Part shown: positions 10,801 to 19,952 of the stretch, one piece after another
How positions within the stretch are numbered: position 1 is the first letter of the stretch
Layout of the letters: every line of letters starts with the position of its first letter
Source of the DNA: Tessaracoccus sp. OH4464_COT-324
Lineage (GTDB): Bacteria > Actinomycetota > Actinomycetes > Propionibacteriales > Propionibacteriaceae
Length of the DNA stretch: 64,000 nt
NCBI RefSeq assembly: GCF_003932855.1
Contig: NZ_RQYZ01000003.1
Span: forward strand, 1 to 64,000
Direction of reading: 5' to 3'
The notes under the pieces: model-generated
Told to the model about the DNA's origin: nothing
Databases searched by the model: none
The model's input: the letters and a program-made list of their open reading frames with translations, nothing else
Translations under genes and position numbers: made by a program

Positions 10801-13451
10801 GGGTAAGTCGGCAGGTCGCCAACTGCTCTGCGTTCACCGCTGTTGAATGCCTTCCAGTCGATCTCGGCGCCGACTTCCCAAAGGCTACCCAAAGCGGTCA
10901 GCAGAGAAACTTGTTCGTCACCCTGCCCAGCCTTGCGAGGAAAACTCGCCACAGAACGCCATTCCTGGCCTGGCTCCAACTGCGTTTGGACAGCGCTGCT
11001 CAACGCATGACCAGGTCCAACTTCAACCAAGACGGTATCCGGCTCCTTCAGCACCGTGGCAACATTCTCAGCGAAGCGCACGGGGAAACGCAGTTGATCC
11101 CCCCAGTACTTGGTTGAGATAGCCGAATCATCCATCCATGTCCCCGTTAGGTTGGAGCAGATTGGGATTCGGCCTGGCACGATATCTACTCGATCCATGA
11201 ACTCAACCAGGCGGGCAGCCGCCTCATCCATGTGGGCCGAGTGGAAGGCATGCGACGTGTGCAGCCGACGATGCCCGATGCCGCATCCGTCGAGAGTCTC
11301 GGCGAAGACTCGAATCGCCTCGTCGTCGCCCGATATGACGCAGGTGGTTGGAGAGTTCACAGCGGCCAGCCAAAGACCTTCTCCGAGTAGGGGCTGGATT
11401 GACTCCGCCGAAGCCAGCACCGACAGCATGGAGCCGGGTGGGCACTGCTGCATGAAACGGCCCCGTGCGGCAACGATGGCTGTGGCGTCGGAGAGCTCCA
11501 TCATTCCCGACAGACAAGCAGCTACGTACTCGCCAATGCTGTGCCCGACCATCGCTGCCGGCTGAATGCCCCAAGCCATCAGCGTCTTGGCCAGGGCGTA
11601 TTCCACAGCGAAGAGCGCCGGTTGGGTCACTGCGGTCTGCCGGAGTGCGGCAGCTGCTTTTCCTGGCTCCGCGCCGGGTGGCGGGAAAAGCACCGACTCA
11701 AGGTCCTGCTCGAGGTGCGGTTGGAAAAAATCCAGGCATGAGCGCAGCTGCCCACGAAAGACAGGCTCACTATCAGCAAGAGCTTGTGCCATACCGAGAT
11801 ACTGAGCTCCCTGCCCGGGAAAGAGGAAGACGATCTTGGGACGGCCTGCTTCGCGGGCCGTTGCCGCACGACGCAACACCTTAGCGGCTTCAGCAGGGCC
11901 AGCTGCCACGACCGCGCGCCGATACTCGAATGCTCGACGCCGCATGGCAAGGGTGTAGGCCACGTCTTCCAGCGGCCGGTCCGGATGTGTCTCAAGGTAC
12001 CCAGCCAGTCGCTGGGAAGCCTCCGCGACGCCCCGTGCGGAGCGCGAAGAGATGGTCAGTAGGGAACGAGACCGCTTCGGATCGTCGTTGCGCGCGCTCG
12101 GAGCTTCCTGCAACACGACATGCACATTGGTGCCACCGATGCCGAACGAGCTGACGCCAGCGCGCCGCGGCTCATTACCGCGAGGCCACTTCTCATTCTC
12201 TGCAACAACCCGAAAAGGTGTTTGGTCCAACCCGAGCTGCGGATTCGCCCTCTTGAAGTGCAGCGTTGGCGGGACCTGCTTGTGCTCCAGGACGAGCACT
12301 GCCTTGATGAGCCCAGTGACACCCGCTGCGGCATCCAGATGACCGAGGTTACTTTTGACCGAGCCGATTCGGATGCTTCCTGGTTCCGCTCCGTCCGGAG
12401 CGTAGGCACGACTTAGAGCCGCGATCTCAATAGGATCCCCCATTGGAGTGGCAGTACCGTGGGCCTCAATGTAGCCGACACTCGCAGGCGAGACCCCGGA
12501 AACCGCCAACGCTTCAGCCACGACTTCTGCCTGTCCCTCAACGCTGGGTGCTGTGTAACCCACCTTGTGCGCGCCGTCGTTGTTCACGGCAGTTCCAAGG
12601 ATCAGAGCTCTTACGTGGTCCCGCGCCTTTACAGCTTCCTTAGCCCGACGCAGCACCACCATACCTACGCCGTTACCGATGACGGTTCCCCCCGCGTCGG
12701 CATCGAAAGGACGGCAATGCCCGTCGGAAGAGAGGATGCCGCCTGGATCATGCAGATAGCCGTTCTGCAAGGGAACATTGATTGAAACGCCGCCGGCCAA
12801 GGCAACGTCACACTCCCCCGAAAGCAAGCTCTGACAAGCCAAATGGACCGCCAGCAGCGAAGTAGAACACGCGGTTTGAACCGTCATGGCTGGCCCCGTC
12901 AAACCGAGTTTGTAGGCTACCCTGGTCGCCAGGTAGTCCTTATCGCTTGCCAGCTGGGTTTGGTAGCGACCCACCGCTTCCAGGCTCCGTTGTTCCGGGA
13001 CCAAGTTTTCGAGGAGATAGGTGTTGAGACTAGAACCGCCGAAGACACCGATGCGCCCGTCGAAGTCAGCAGGATCAATGCCTGCCGACTCTAGCGCCGC
13101 CCACGAGCACTCAAGAAAGACGCGGTGTTGGGGATCCATGACATCAGCCTCGCGCGGTCCTATTCCGAAGAAATCCGCGTCGAAACAGTCCGCTTCCTCT
13201 AGCGACCCCTTGGCGCGGACGTAGGAATCAGCACCCAGCAGATGCTGATCTACGCCTGCTTGAAGGAGTTCCTCCAAACTGAACTGCCGGACCCCCTCAC
13301 GCCCAGCAACCAGTTCATCCCACAAACGCTCCACATCGGGGGCGCCGGGGAATCGGCCTGCCATTCCGATGATGGCAACGCTCATCTCAAGTTCCGTGGC
13401 CTCATCCACCGCAGACTCCTCGTATCCGTTCATTTGTTGATTGATCCCCAA
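7815..13451 (-). CDS. Type I PKS module, KS-AT-KR-DH-T (unusual domain order)
   Basis: 1878 residues. KS with Cys195 (QTACSTS), His331 (EAHGTATP) and His371 (SNLGH). AT with GHSIG Ser638 and the malonyl-type HAFH (734-737). A KR follows with GGFGGVG near 1164-1170 and a Ser/Tyr/Asn catalytic set around 1309-1327 (Tyr1323). After the KR comes a DH-like hot-dog region with HxxxGxxxxP (His1400) and HPALVD (Asp1576). The carrier is PCP-like (FFALGGHS, Ser about 1789). Usual modules place DH before KR, so the order is unusual. The predicted chemistry is one malonyl extension reduced and dehydrated to an alpha,beta-enoyl group on the Ser-loaded chain. The acidic C-terminal tail (SDAEVEAML) probably docks to the next NRPS. 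The stop overlaps the next start by 4 bases. Confidence 0.93.
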   Translation of the reverse strand: MGINQQMNGYEESAVDEATELEMSVAIIGMAGRFPGAPDVERLWDELVAGREGVRQFSLEELLQAGVDQHLLGADSYVRAKGSLEEADCFDADFFGIGPREADVMDPQHRVFLECSWAALESAGIDPADFDGRIGVFGGSSLNTYLLENLVPEQRSLEAVGRYQTQLASDKDYLATRVAYKLGLTGPAMTVQTACSTSLLAVHLACQSLLSGECDVALAGGVSINVPLQNGYLHDPGGILSSDGHCRPFDADAGGTVIGNGVGMVVLRRAKEAVKARDHVRALILGTAVNNDGAHKVGYTAPSVEGQAEVVAEALAVSGVSPASVGYIEAHGTATPMGDPIEIAALSRAYAPDGAEPGSIRIGSVKSNLGHLDAAAGVTGLIKAVLVLEHKQVPPTLHFKRANPQLGLDQTPFRVVAENEKWPRGNEPRRAGVSSFGIGGTNVHVVLQEAPSARNDDPKRSRSLLTISSRSARGVAEASQRLAGYLETHPDRPLEDVAYTLAMRRRAFEYRRAVVAAGPAEAAKVLRRAATAREAGRPKIVFLFPGQGAQYLGMAQALADSEPVFRGQLRSCLDFFQPHLEQDLESVLFPPPGAEPGKAAAALRQTAVTQPALFAVEYALAKTLMAWGIQPAAMVGHSIGEYVAACLSGMMELSDATAIVAARGRFMQQCPPGSMLSVLASAESIQPLLGEGLWLAAVNSPTTCVISGDDEAIRVFAETLDGCGIGHRRLHTSHAFHSAHMDEAAARLVEFMDRVDIVPGRIPICSNLTGTWMDDSAISTKYWGDQLRFPVRFAENVATVLKEPDTVLVEVGPGHALSSAVQTQLEPGQEWRSVASFPRKAGQGDEQVSLLTALGSLWEVGAEIDWKAFNSGERRAVGDLPTYPFQRIRHWVDPIPATPVTEAETRDGGMLYEPIWRQVTTPLNAEAWPVDQPWLVLGADTALGAALVREHRRRGGRVVEVYRGEGFSRLTDARFLISPRSRSDHEALLEAAFRGEDALRVFHLWSVASGGPGNAARSAASTSRQAEEALGSMVALCQSIQTAVLGSVRLDAITTGVFPVTGIEELVPSHAALIGPCLSAPSEIPELKAFVVDLDPAVLVAPDSVLLNEIAAGLQVTGPELDPRLCARRAGRWWGRGHDAIPRIGAPERVMRLRDRGVYVISGGFGGVGLAIADSLVDRVNRPVLGLLGRNELPPEEEWDRWISSHSPLDSTTRRLRAVRDLREKGAEVVPLSADVTDEAALERELSRLRARSGPINGFIHAAGLPSSGAITSLDAAASDPVIAVKVAGAEALLTACAEDPLDFAVLCSSRTAVVGGPGQCNYIAANCCLDALAERAGRRGNPVVSVAWDTWKDTGMALEGGGVVPGEHPLIKERRLDRDGQEIILTSLNTATSWIVAEHRMLGHGLVPGTTYLEIVRAAIEPYAAGRPIELRDVMYMAPVVVPDGIDTEICTTIRESKDGYHFRVSSRQGSTWTTHAQGRAVVLTEGSSAERLDREALLGTCSVREIIEGEEQLRRRLRLEEAASDGLLQFSVSGRWRSLKRIHVGDDGLVAELALPEAAADELRDYQLHPALVDIVGGVSRLGAGAGYYLPFGYRSVTVHAPLTASINAVIRVDARDAQRETIGCDADIRDSDGRLLAEIRGFLMKRIHQPAELRREIDRAVSALRSETTEIAESGRVAPAGIHPAESTALLLRILGAARMPASVVASAADLTMVRERMRTTDVFDLAADLDLKRPSGSSHPRPELDTEYVAPRTETEKSVARIWGESLGVAPIGVEDDFFALGGHSLAAVQIGATIRAELGVTLDLGSFFEAPTVARTAWLIEGGAGEEESINKIERRGMEEIDVAALSDAEVEAMLTELMDQEDFSRSNLSEER

Positions 13452-13454
13452 CCA

Positions 13455-16400
13455 TCAAGAAACTCCTCGCTCGCCTGCATTCCGGCGACGAGCCATCGCT
13501 TTCCTCCGAACTGCCGCTCGTGATTTGACATCCAGTCGGATGCGGCTCCGAGACGGCCCCCCGTCAAGCAACTGCGCCATGGACCGAATCGTGGAATGGC
13601 TGAAAAGGTCGACCATCGGGACCTGAGTTTGGAAATCCGCTTCCAGTTCAGCCCGCAGGGCCACCAGGAGAAGGGAGTGCCCGCCCAGGTCGAAGAAGTT
13701 GTGCTCGACTCCAACCTCTTCAAGGTCCAACAGTTTGGACCAGATAGCGGCAACCCGGCGCTCCGTCTCGGTCTCCGCAGGTGCGAAGGCCCGAGCGAGC
13801 ATCGTTCTTGACGGGTCAACGTCGGGAAGCGCGGAGCGATCGAGTTTGCCGTTACTGGTTACCGGGAAAGCGTCGAGCTCGACGATCGAGGACGGCACCA
13901 TGTACTCGGGAAGGCGCTCGCGCAGGAAGAACTTCAACTCACCCGAGTTCGCTTTTCCGCCTCCCCTGAAGTAGGCAACCAGTCGCTGGGCTGCTTCACT
14001 ACCACGAACCACAACAGCCGCTTCCTCGACCGCCGGATGCTGCGACAGAACAAACTCGATCTCCCCCAGTTCGACACGGTTGCCACGTATCTTCACCTGG
14101 TGGTCGATCCGTCCATGGAAGATCAAGACGCCGTCAGCACTCACGCTGGCGAGGTCACCCGTCCGATACAGCCGGGCCCGCCCTGAAGGGTCAGTCGGGT
14201 CAGGCACGAATCGCTCAGCGGTGAGATCCGGTCGGCCCAGATAGCCGCGGGCCAGGTTGGGGCCACCGAGGTGGAGCTCTCCAGGCACCCCAAAAGGAAG
14301 AGGCCGCCTACGCCGGTCGAGGACTCGGGCCACAGTGTTTGCTATGGGCCGACCGATCGGCACGGCATGTCCCCGGTCTCCCCGCACGCACTCCCACCAC
14401 GTGACGTCAATGGATGCCTCGGTGGGGCCGTAAAGATTGTGAAGCTCGGCATCCAACTTCTCGAAGAATCGTACTTCGAGTTCCTTCGGCAGCGCTTCCC
14501 CGCTGCACACCACTCGACGCAGACTGCCACATCTGTCAAGATCTTCCTCCCGCAGGAAAGTCTGCAACATGGACGGAACGAAGTGGACGGTCGTTATGCC
14601 CTCCTCCGCAATTGTCTGGACGAGGTAACGCGGGTCGCGATGGCCTTCTGGCAGAGCCATAACCAAGCATGCACCGGCCATCAGCGGCCAGAAGAATTCC
14701 CACACCGACACGTCGAAGGTGTAGGGAGTCTTCTGCAGCACCAAATCCGTTCCGTCCAGCTGAAAAGTGTCTTGCATCCACAGCAGACGGTTCCGGATCC
14801 CCTCATGGGTGGACATAACTCCCTTCGGCCGTCCTGTCGAGCCGGAAGTGTAGATGATGTAGGACAAATCCTCCGGGGCAATCACATGATCCGGCGGTGC
14901 CGAGTTGGTTAGCAAGACAGTGTCCTCAAGCACCCGGTCGACCTGGACAATGGTCTCAGCGAGACCCGTCGCTTTCGCCCCTACGAGTTCATGGGTCAGC
15001 AGGACGCGCGCTCCACTATCGGAAACCATGTCCTCCAACCGCTGACGGGGGCTGACCAGGTCGAGGGGAACATAGGCTCCTCCGGCCTTCATCACTGCCA
15101 ACAACGCAATCGGCAATTCCAGCGAACGCTCCATGAGCACGGCCACCGGGGTATCGCGATCGACGCCAAGCCGACGCAATCTCCAGGCCAGGTGATTCGA
15201 CATTGACTCAAGCTCCCGGTAGCTGAGCTCCAAATCTCGGAAACGAACGGCGGTTCGATCTGGATGGGAGGCGACAGCCCTGGAAATACACTCCGGGACG
15301 GTCGCGGGAGCGTTCCAAACTGTCGGTGCCCCTGCGGTGGCTTCCTCCACTTCACGGCGTTGCTGTTCATTAATGAGCAGCAAGTCGTCAACCGGAGCCT
15401 CCGGCGTGGAACATCCCTGAAGCAACACCATTTCCAAGGCATGCACGAGGGAGCGTGCGTCGGCTTCATCAAATAGCGCCGTGCTGAAGTCAAGCCGTCC
15501 TCGGATCACGCCGTCTTGTTCGCGGAAGATCCACTCGAGATCAAACTTCACGCTGGTTACCCAGGGGGGCCTGGCCTCGACGCGCAGCCCAGCCCCCTCC
15601 CACGTCTCGAAGGGGACATCTTGCATCGATAGGCCCACCTGGAAGACGGGGTGTCGAGCAAGATCACGAGGCGGGTTGATCCTCTCTACCAGTTGTTCGA
15701 AGGGCGCCCCCTGGCACTCGAAGACCTCCAAAGCTGCCGCCCTGGCCCGATCAATCATCTCTACAAAGGTCGGATCGCCTGAGACGTCCAGGCGCAGCGG
15801 GAGGGTGTTCACGAACAGTCCGACCAGCTGCTCAAGCTCTGCATAATGCCGGTGAGCCATGGGGACGCCGAGGACGATATCGTCTCCTCCTCCGAAACGG
15901 TAGAGCACGCTGGCCACAGCGGCAGAGAGCACCATGAAGGGGGTCGCCCCACGGTTCTGTCCCAACTCGGTCAATCGGACAACCAGATCCGTAGGCAGTT
16001 CCATCTCCACCGTCGCGCCTCTGCTATCCCATTTGGCGGGTCGTGGTCCAGCCATCGGCAGCGAGAGTTCTGTCGGTGCGCCTTCGAGCATCCTCGCCAG
16101 GCGCCCTACGTCCGCCTCGCTAGCGTCGCGCTGGTTATCAAGATTCTCCCAGAACGCGTAATCACAGAAACCGATTTCCAGCGCCGGCAGCATGGCCTCG
16201 TCACCGTCGAGTTCGGCACGGATGAACTCCAGCAGGTCGCGCAAGATCACCGTCAACGACCATTGGTCCGCGATAATGTGGTGCATCCCGAGGAAAACCA
16301 CGCTGTCTTCAGCTCCGGTGACCACCTGCGCCAGACGCAGCAACTTTCCGTTGGCAAGGTCGAAAGGTTGCGCAAAGAACTGCAGACCAGCTTGCTCAAT

Positions 16401-19400
16401 CAACTCCTCAAGATTCGAGGGAGACTCGTTCGAAAGGTTAAGCAACTCGACGTGCGGACGGTTCGCCTCGCTGAAGATAAGGCACGGTTTTCCATCAACA
16501 GAACTCACCGCAGCACGCAGCAGGTCATGACGGTCAGCGAGACAGGACACCGCGCGGACGAAGCGCTCGTGATTCAGGGGACCACGGACGTCAAGCACAG
16601 CGCTCAACACGTACTCTTTGCCGGAAGAGATTCCGTCCAAAAACCAAATGCGACCCTGAGCTTTGGTCAGGGGAACAGTCGCTCCTGCCGGACGAGGAGC
16701 GATCCGGGGCGCTCGCGTCGCGTTGCCCGACACCCCGCCGTGGTCCCGAATCCATCGGGCTATCCCAGCGACAGTGGGATGGTTGAAAATCTCACGCAAC
16801 GGGATCTCCGACGACACGACCTGGTTCAGCTGAGTCGCGAGCCTCGTCGCAAGCAGCGAATGCCCACCCAGCTGGAAGAAGTCGTCGAAGGTACCAACTT
16901 TATCGAGCTGCAGCAGGCCAGCGAATGTTCCCGCGACGAGTTCTTCTATCGCATCCCTCGGTTCCTGGTAGGGCGTGGACAAAGCTCGCTCACGGTGAGG
17001 CTCAGGCAGCCGGGAACGATCCACTTTGCCGTTCGGAGTCAAGGGAAATTCCTTCACCACCATGACCGCTGCTGGTGTCATGTAGGCGGGCAATTCCCGT
17101 CGGGTCTGGCTTCCGACCTCGGCGGCTGTTACCTGCGATCCGCCGGACTCTACCCATGCAACCAGGCTGGTCTCTCCGTCGTGTTCGTAACAGCCGACGA
17201 CGGCCGCTCTGACCCCTGGTATACGCAGAATGACCGCTTCAATCTCCCCAAGCTCAATCCGGTAGCCGCGGATCTTTACCTGATGGTCGGTGCGCCCCAG
17301 GAACTCGAGGGAGCCATCGGGGTGGCGCCGCACGATGTCTCCCGTGCGGTAGACAAGATCGGAAGTTTTCATCGACGCTGTGGCAGGCACGAAACGTTCA
17401 GCGCTCAAATCCGGACGCCCCCAATAACCGAGGGCAAGGCCATCACCGCCGATGCAGAGTTCACCGGCCACTCCGAAGGGCGCGAGCGCACCGGAAGGCT
17501 CGACGACGTAGAGATCCGTATTCGCGATGGGTCGGCCTAGACGGATCGGCGCCTCGTCAATCTCTTGAATAGAGGACCAAATGGTGGTCTCGGTAGGCCC
17601 ATACATGTTCCACAGGTGTCCGCAGCGGGGCAATAGCTCCGCGGCCAGCGTTGGCTGCAGCGGCTCTCCGCCGCAAAGCAACGTCAGGTGTTGGCCACCG
17701 CCTTTCCATCCAGAGGACAACAGCATCCGCCACGTTGATGGGGTGGCCTGGACGATGGTGGCCTCGCTGTTTGCGATGGCATTCGCCAAAAGAGCAGGGT
17801 TCCGAGCGACTCCGTCCTCAGCAACGACCAATCGGGCACCGGCCACCAGTGGTCCGAACAACTCCAGCCCTGAAATATCGAACGACAAGCTGGTCAGAGC
17901 AAGGAAGATGTCCTCGGGTCCGAAGCCAGGTTGCTCGGCAAGAGACATCAGCAGGTTGTTGAGTGCGCCGTGCGGCACCCTAACTCCCTTGGGGCGCCCG
18001 GTCGACCCGGAGGTATAGATCAGGTATGCGGCGTCGTTTCGTTCGACGATGGGCCAGTTCGCCGGGGCGTCCGTCGCAGTCTCCCCCTCAGCTTGGTCGT
18101 CAACGACTAGCACCTTTGCACCGGAGTTCGGCAACGAGACACTGTCGGCCCGTGAGGTGACCACCACGGACGCGCCCGCGTCCCCCAGCATGTAAGTCAG
18201 CCGGTCCTCGGGGAGGTCAGGGTCTAGCGGAACGTAGGCGCCTCCGGCTAGGTGAACCGCAAGCAGAGAGGCGACCATGTCGATCCCGCGGGAAAGGCAC
18301 ACGCCAACATGGCTGTGCAGGGTCACGCCGAGTCGGCTGAGCTTGCCTGCCAAGTTTCGCACCTTGGTCATGAACTCGCGATAGCTCACTTGCTCGGTGC
18401 CACAAACCACGGCGACGCGATCTGGATAGGTCTCGGCGATGTGCGCCACCTGTTCGTGCACGAGAAAAGTCTCGCCCCAGTCCCGGCGCGGACCCGAGCC
18501 CGCCTCCAGGAGTTCCTGCACTTCCCCTTCGTCACATAGTTGCAGGCGATCGACGGTCTGCTCCGGTTCCGCGCATGCCGAACGAAGCAACCGAACATAG
18601 CGTGACGCGACGCGCGCGATCGTTGTGTCATCGAACAGATCGGTGTTGTACTCCACCAGGCCGGTGATCCGATCGTCCTCGGAAACGAGCTGCAACTCCA
18701 TGTCGTATCGGGCAGCGTGGCTTTCGACAGCCACCCGGCTGAATTCCACACCTCCCGCCCACACCGTAGGTAGAGGTTCGCTCTGGTGGGCAAAGCTCAC
18801 TTGGAGCAAAGGGGAACGACTCAAGTCACGCTCCGGCGCGAGCCGTTCGACGATCTCGTCGAACGGTGCGTGAGCATGCGCGTAGGCGTCCAGACAAGTG
18901 TCCCGGACCCGCCCCACAACTTCGACGAAGGTCGGAGAGCCAGACAAATCAGCACGCAGGGGAAGAGTGTTTGCGAAAAGGCCGACGATCCCGGCCACCT
19001 CAGGGTCATCCCGGTTCGCGATAGGGATGCCCACCACGAAGTCTTCCTGCCCGGTCATCCTGTGCAACAGGACCTGATAGACAGCCAACAGGATCATGAA
19101 GGAGGTGGCACCGAGTCGGCGACCGAGTTCCACAACTTCACGAGCAAGGCCTTCAGGCAACAGCAGGTTCTTGGAATGCCCCGCAAAGCGCTGCGTCTTG
19201 GGTCGTTCGTGGTCGGCCGGAAGTTCGATGACTGTCGGTGCACCAGCCAGCAAGCATTCCCAATAGTCCACATCGTGGGAGGCGACGCTTCGGTGACGCT
19301 CGTCCAGCATCCGCTCAACGATTTGGGTGTAGGTCAGGGGCAGCGGTTCGAGCGGAGACGAGGAGCCCTGGGAGAACGCATCGTAGAGACGAGTGAATTC

Positions 19401-19952
19401 TGCAAAGAGGATACCCACCGACCAACCGTCGGAGACGATGTGGTGGACGACAATCACCAAGATGTGCTCCAGCTCAGCGGTTCTGAACAGTCGCAACCGC
19501 AACAGTGGCGCGGTCGTGAGGGGCATCGTCTCCTGGATCGTCGCGGTGATAGAGCGGCGAAGCTCCTCCTCACGCGTCGACTCCGGTATTCCGCGCAGAT
19601 CTTCCGTCTCAAGAGTGAACTCGACGCGGGGCACCACCCGCTGGATCGGTTCGCCCTCAACGATGTCGAAACAGGTTCGCAGGGCTGCATGGCGGACGAT
19701 GAGTTCTCGAGCGGCCCTCTCAAGCGCGCCGACATCAAGCTGGCCCCTAAGCCGAACTACCGCCGGGACGAGATAGGCGGAATTATCAGGGTAGAGCCTG
19801 TCGAGGAACCAGAGCCGCCGTTGCGTCTGCGACATCGGGTGGTCCGTCGGCTCGTCTGCCGTCTGCGAAGCGCCACCCGTCAGGCGTGCCGCCAACAGCG
19901 CCCGCTCCCCCGGAGTGAGGTTGGCTAGGCGATCAGCCAGTTTCGGGGTCAT
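13455..19952 (-). CDS. Bimodular NRPS, C-A-T-C-A-T, predicted Gly then Ser
   Basis: 2165 residues. Module 1: C (HHIVSDGW 170-177), A (TSGSTGRPKG about 647-656), T (FFQLGGHS, Ser about 1032). Module 2: C (HHIIADQW 1224-1231), A (TSGSTGRPKG about 1702-1711), T (FFDLGGHS, Ser about 2093). Hand-read pocket codes are DILQLGMIWK (Gly-like) and DVWHVSLIDK (Ser-like, close to the EntF pattern). There are no epimerase, oxidase or cyclisation domains. The N-terminus carries an LTPGERALLAARL segment resembling a beta-hairpin docking domain, and the C-terminus is a basic Arg-rich tail typical of NRPS proteins that hand over to a PKS. Its ATG overlaps the PKS2 stop (19949-19952), and it ends 3 bases before the next gene. 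Confidence 0.94.
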   Translation of the reverse strand: MTPKLADRLANLTPGERALLAARLTGGASQTADEPTDHPMSQTQRRLWFLDRLYPDNSAYLVPAVVRLRGQLDVGALERAARELIVRHAALRTCFDIVEGEPIQRVVPRVEFTLETEDLRGIPESTREEELRRSITATIQETMPLTTAPLLRLRLFRTAELEHILVIVVHHIVSDGWSVGILFAEFTRLYDAFSQGSSSPLEPLPLTYTQIVERMLDERHRSVASHDVDYWECLLAGAPTVIELPADHERPKTQRFAGHSKNLLLPEGLAREVVELGRRLGATSFMILLAVYQVLLHRMTGQEDFVVGIPIANRDDPEVAGIVGLFANTLPLRADLSGSPTFVEVVGRVRDTCLDAYAHAHAPFDEIVERLAPERDLSRSPLLQVSFAHQSEPLPTVWAGGVEFSRVAVESHAARYDMELQLVSEDDRITGLVEYNTDLFDDTTIARVASRYVRLLRSACAEPEQTVDRLQLCDEGEVQELLEAGSGPRRDWGETFLVHEQVAHIAETYPDRVAVVCGTEQVSYREFMTKVRNLAGKLSRLGVTLHSHVGVCLSRGIDMVASLLAVHLAGGAYVPLDPDLPEDRLTYMLGDAGASVVVTSRADSVSLPNSGAKVLVVDDQAEGETATDAPANWPIVERNDAAYLIYTSGSTGRPKGVRVPHGALNNLLMSLAEQPGFGPEDIFLALTSLSFDISGLELFGPLVAGARLVVAEDGVARNPALLANAIANSEATIVQATPSTWRMLLSSGWKGGGQHLTLLCGGEPLQPTLAAELLPRCGHLWNMYGPTETTIWSSIQEIDEAPIRLGRPIANTDLYVVEPSGALAPFGVAGELCIGGDGLALGYWGRPDLSAERFVPATASMKTSDLVYRTGDIVRRHPDGSLEFLGRTDHQVKIRGYRIELGEIEAVILRIPGVRAAVVGCYEHDGETSLVAWVESGGSQVTAAEVGSQTRRELPAYMTPAAVMVVKEFPLTPNGKVDRSRLPEPHRERALSTPYQEPRDAIEELVAGTFAGLLQLDKVGTFDDFFQLGGHSLLATRLATQLNQVVSSEIPLREIFNHPTVAGIARWIRDHGGVSGNATRAPRIAPRPAGATVPLTKAQGRIWFLDGISSGKEYVLSAVLDVRGPLNHERFVRAVSCLADRHDLLRAAVSSVDGKPCLIFSEANRPHVELLNLSNESPSNLEELIEQAGLQFFAQPFDLANGKLLRLAQVVTGAEDSVVFLGMHHIIADQWSLTVILRDLLEFIRAELDGDEAMLPALEIGFCDYAFWENLDNQRDASEADVGRLARMLEGAPTELSLPMAGPRPAKWDSRGATVEMELPTDLVVRLTELGQNRGATPFMVLSAAVASVLYRFGGGDDIVLGVPMAHRHYAELEQLVGLFVNTLPLRLDVSGDPTFVEMIDRARAAALEVFECQGAPFEQLVERINPPRDLARHPVFQVGLSMQDVPFETWEGAGLRVEARPPWVTSVKFDLEWIFREQDGVIRGRLDFSTALFDEADARSLVHALEMVLLQGCSTPEAPVDDLLLINEQQRREVEEATAGAPTVWNAPATVPECISRAVASHPDRTAVRFRDLELSYRELESMSNHLAWRLRRLGVDRDTPVAVLMERSLELPIALLAVMKAGGAYVPLDLVSPRQRLEDMVSDSGARVLLTHELVGAKATGLAETIVQVDRVLEDTVLLTNSAPPDHVIAPEDLSYIIYTSGSTGRPKGVMSTHEGIRNRLLWMQDTFQLDGTDLVLQKTPYTFDVSVWEFFWPLMAGACLVMALPEGHRDPRYLVQTIAEEGITTVHFVPSMLQTFLREEDLDRCGSLRRVVCSGEALPKELEVRFFEKLDAELHNLYGPTEASIDVTWWECVRGDRGHAVPIGRPIANTVARVLDRRRRPLPFGVPGELHLGGPNLARGYLGRPDLTAERFVPDPTDPSGRARLYRTGDLASVSADGVLIFHGRIDHQVKIRGNRVELGEIEFVLSQHPAVEEAAVVVRGSEAAQRLVAYFRGGGKANSGELKFFLRERLPEYMVPSSIVELDAFPVTSNGKLDRSALPDVDPSRTMLARAFAPAETETERRVAAIWSKLLDLEEVGVEHNFFDLGGHSLLLVALRAELEADFQTQVPMVDLFSHSTIRSMAQLLDGGPSRSRIRLDVKSRAAVRRKAMARRRNAGERGVS

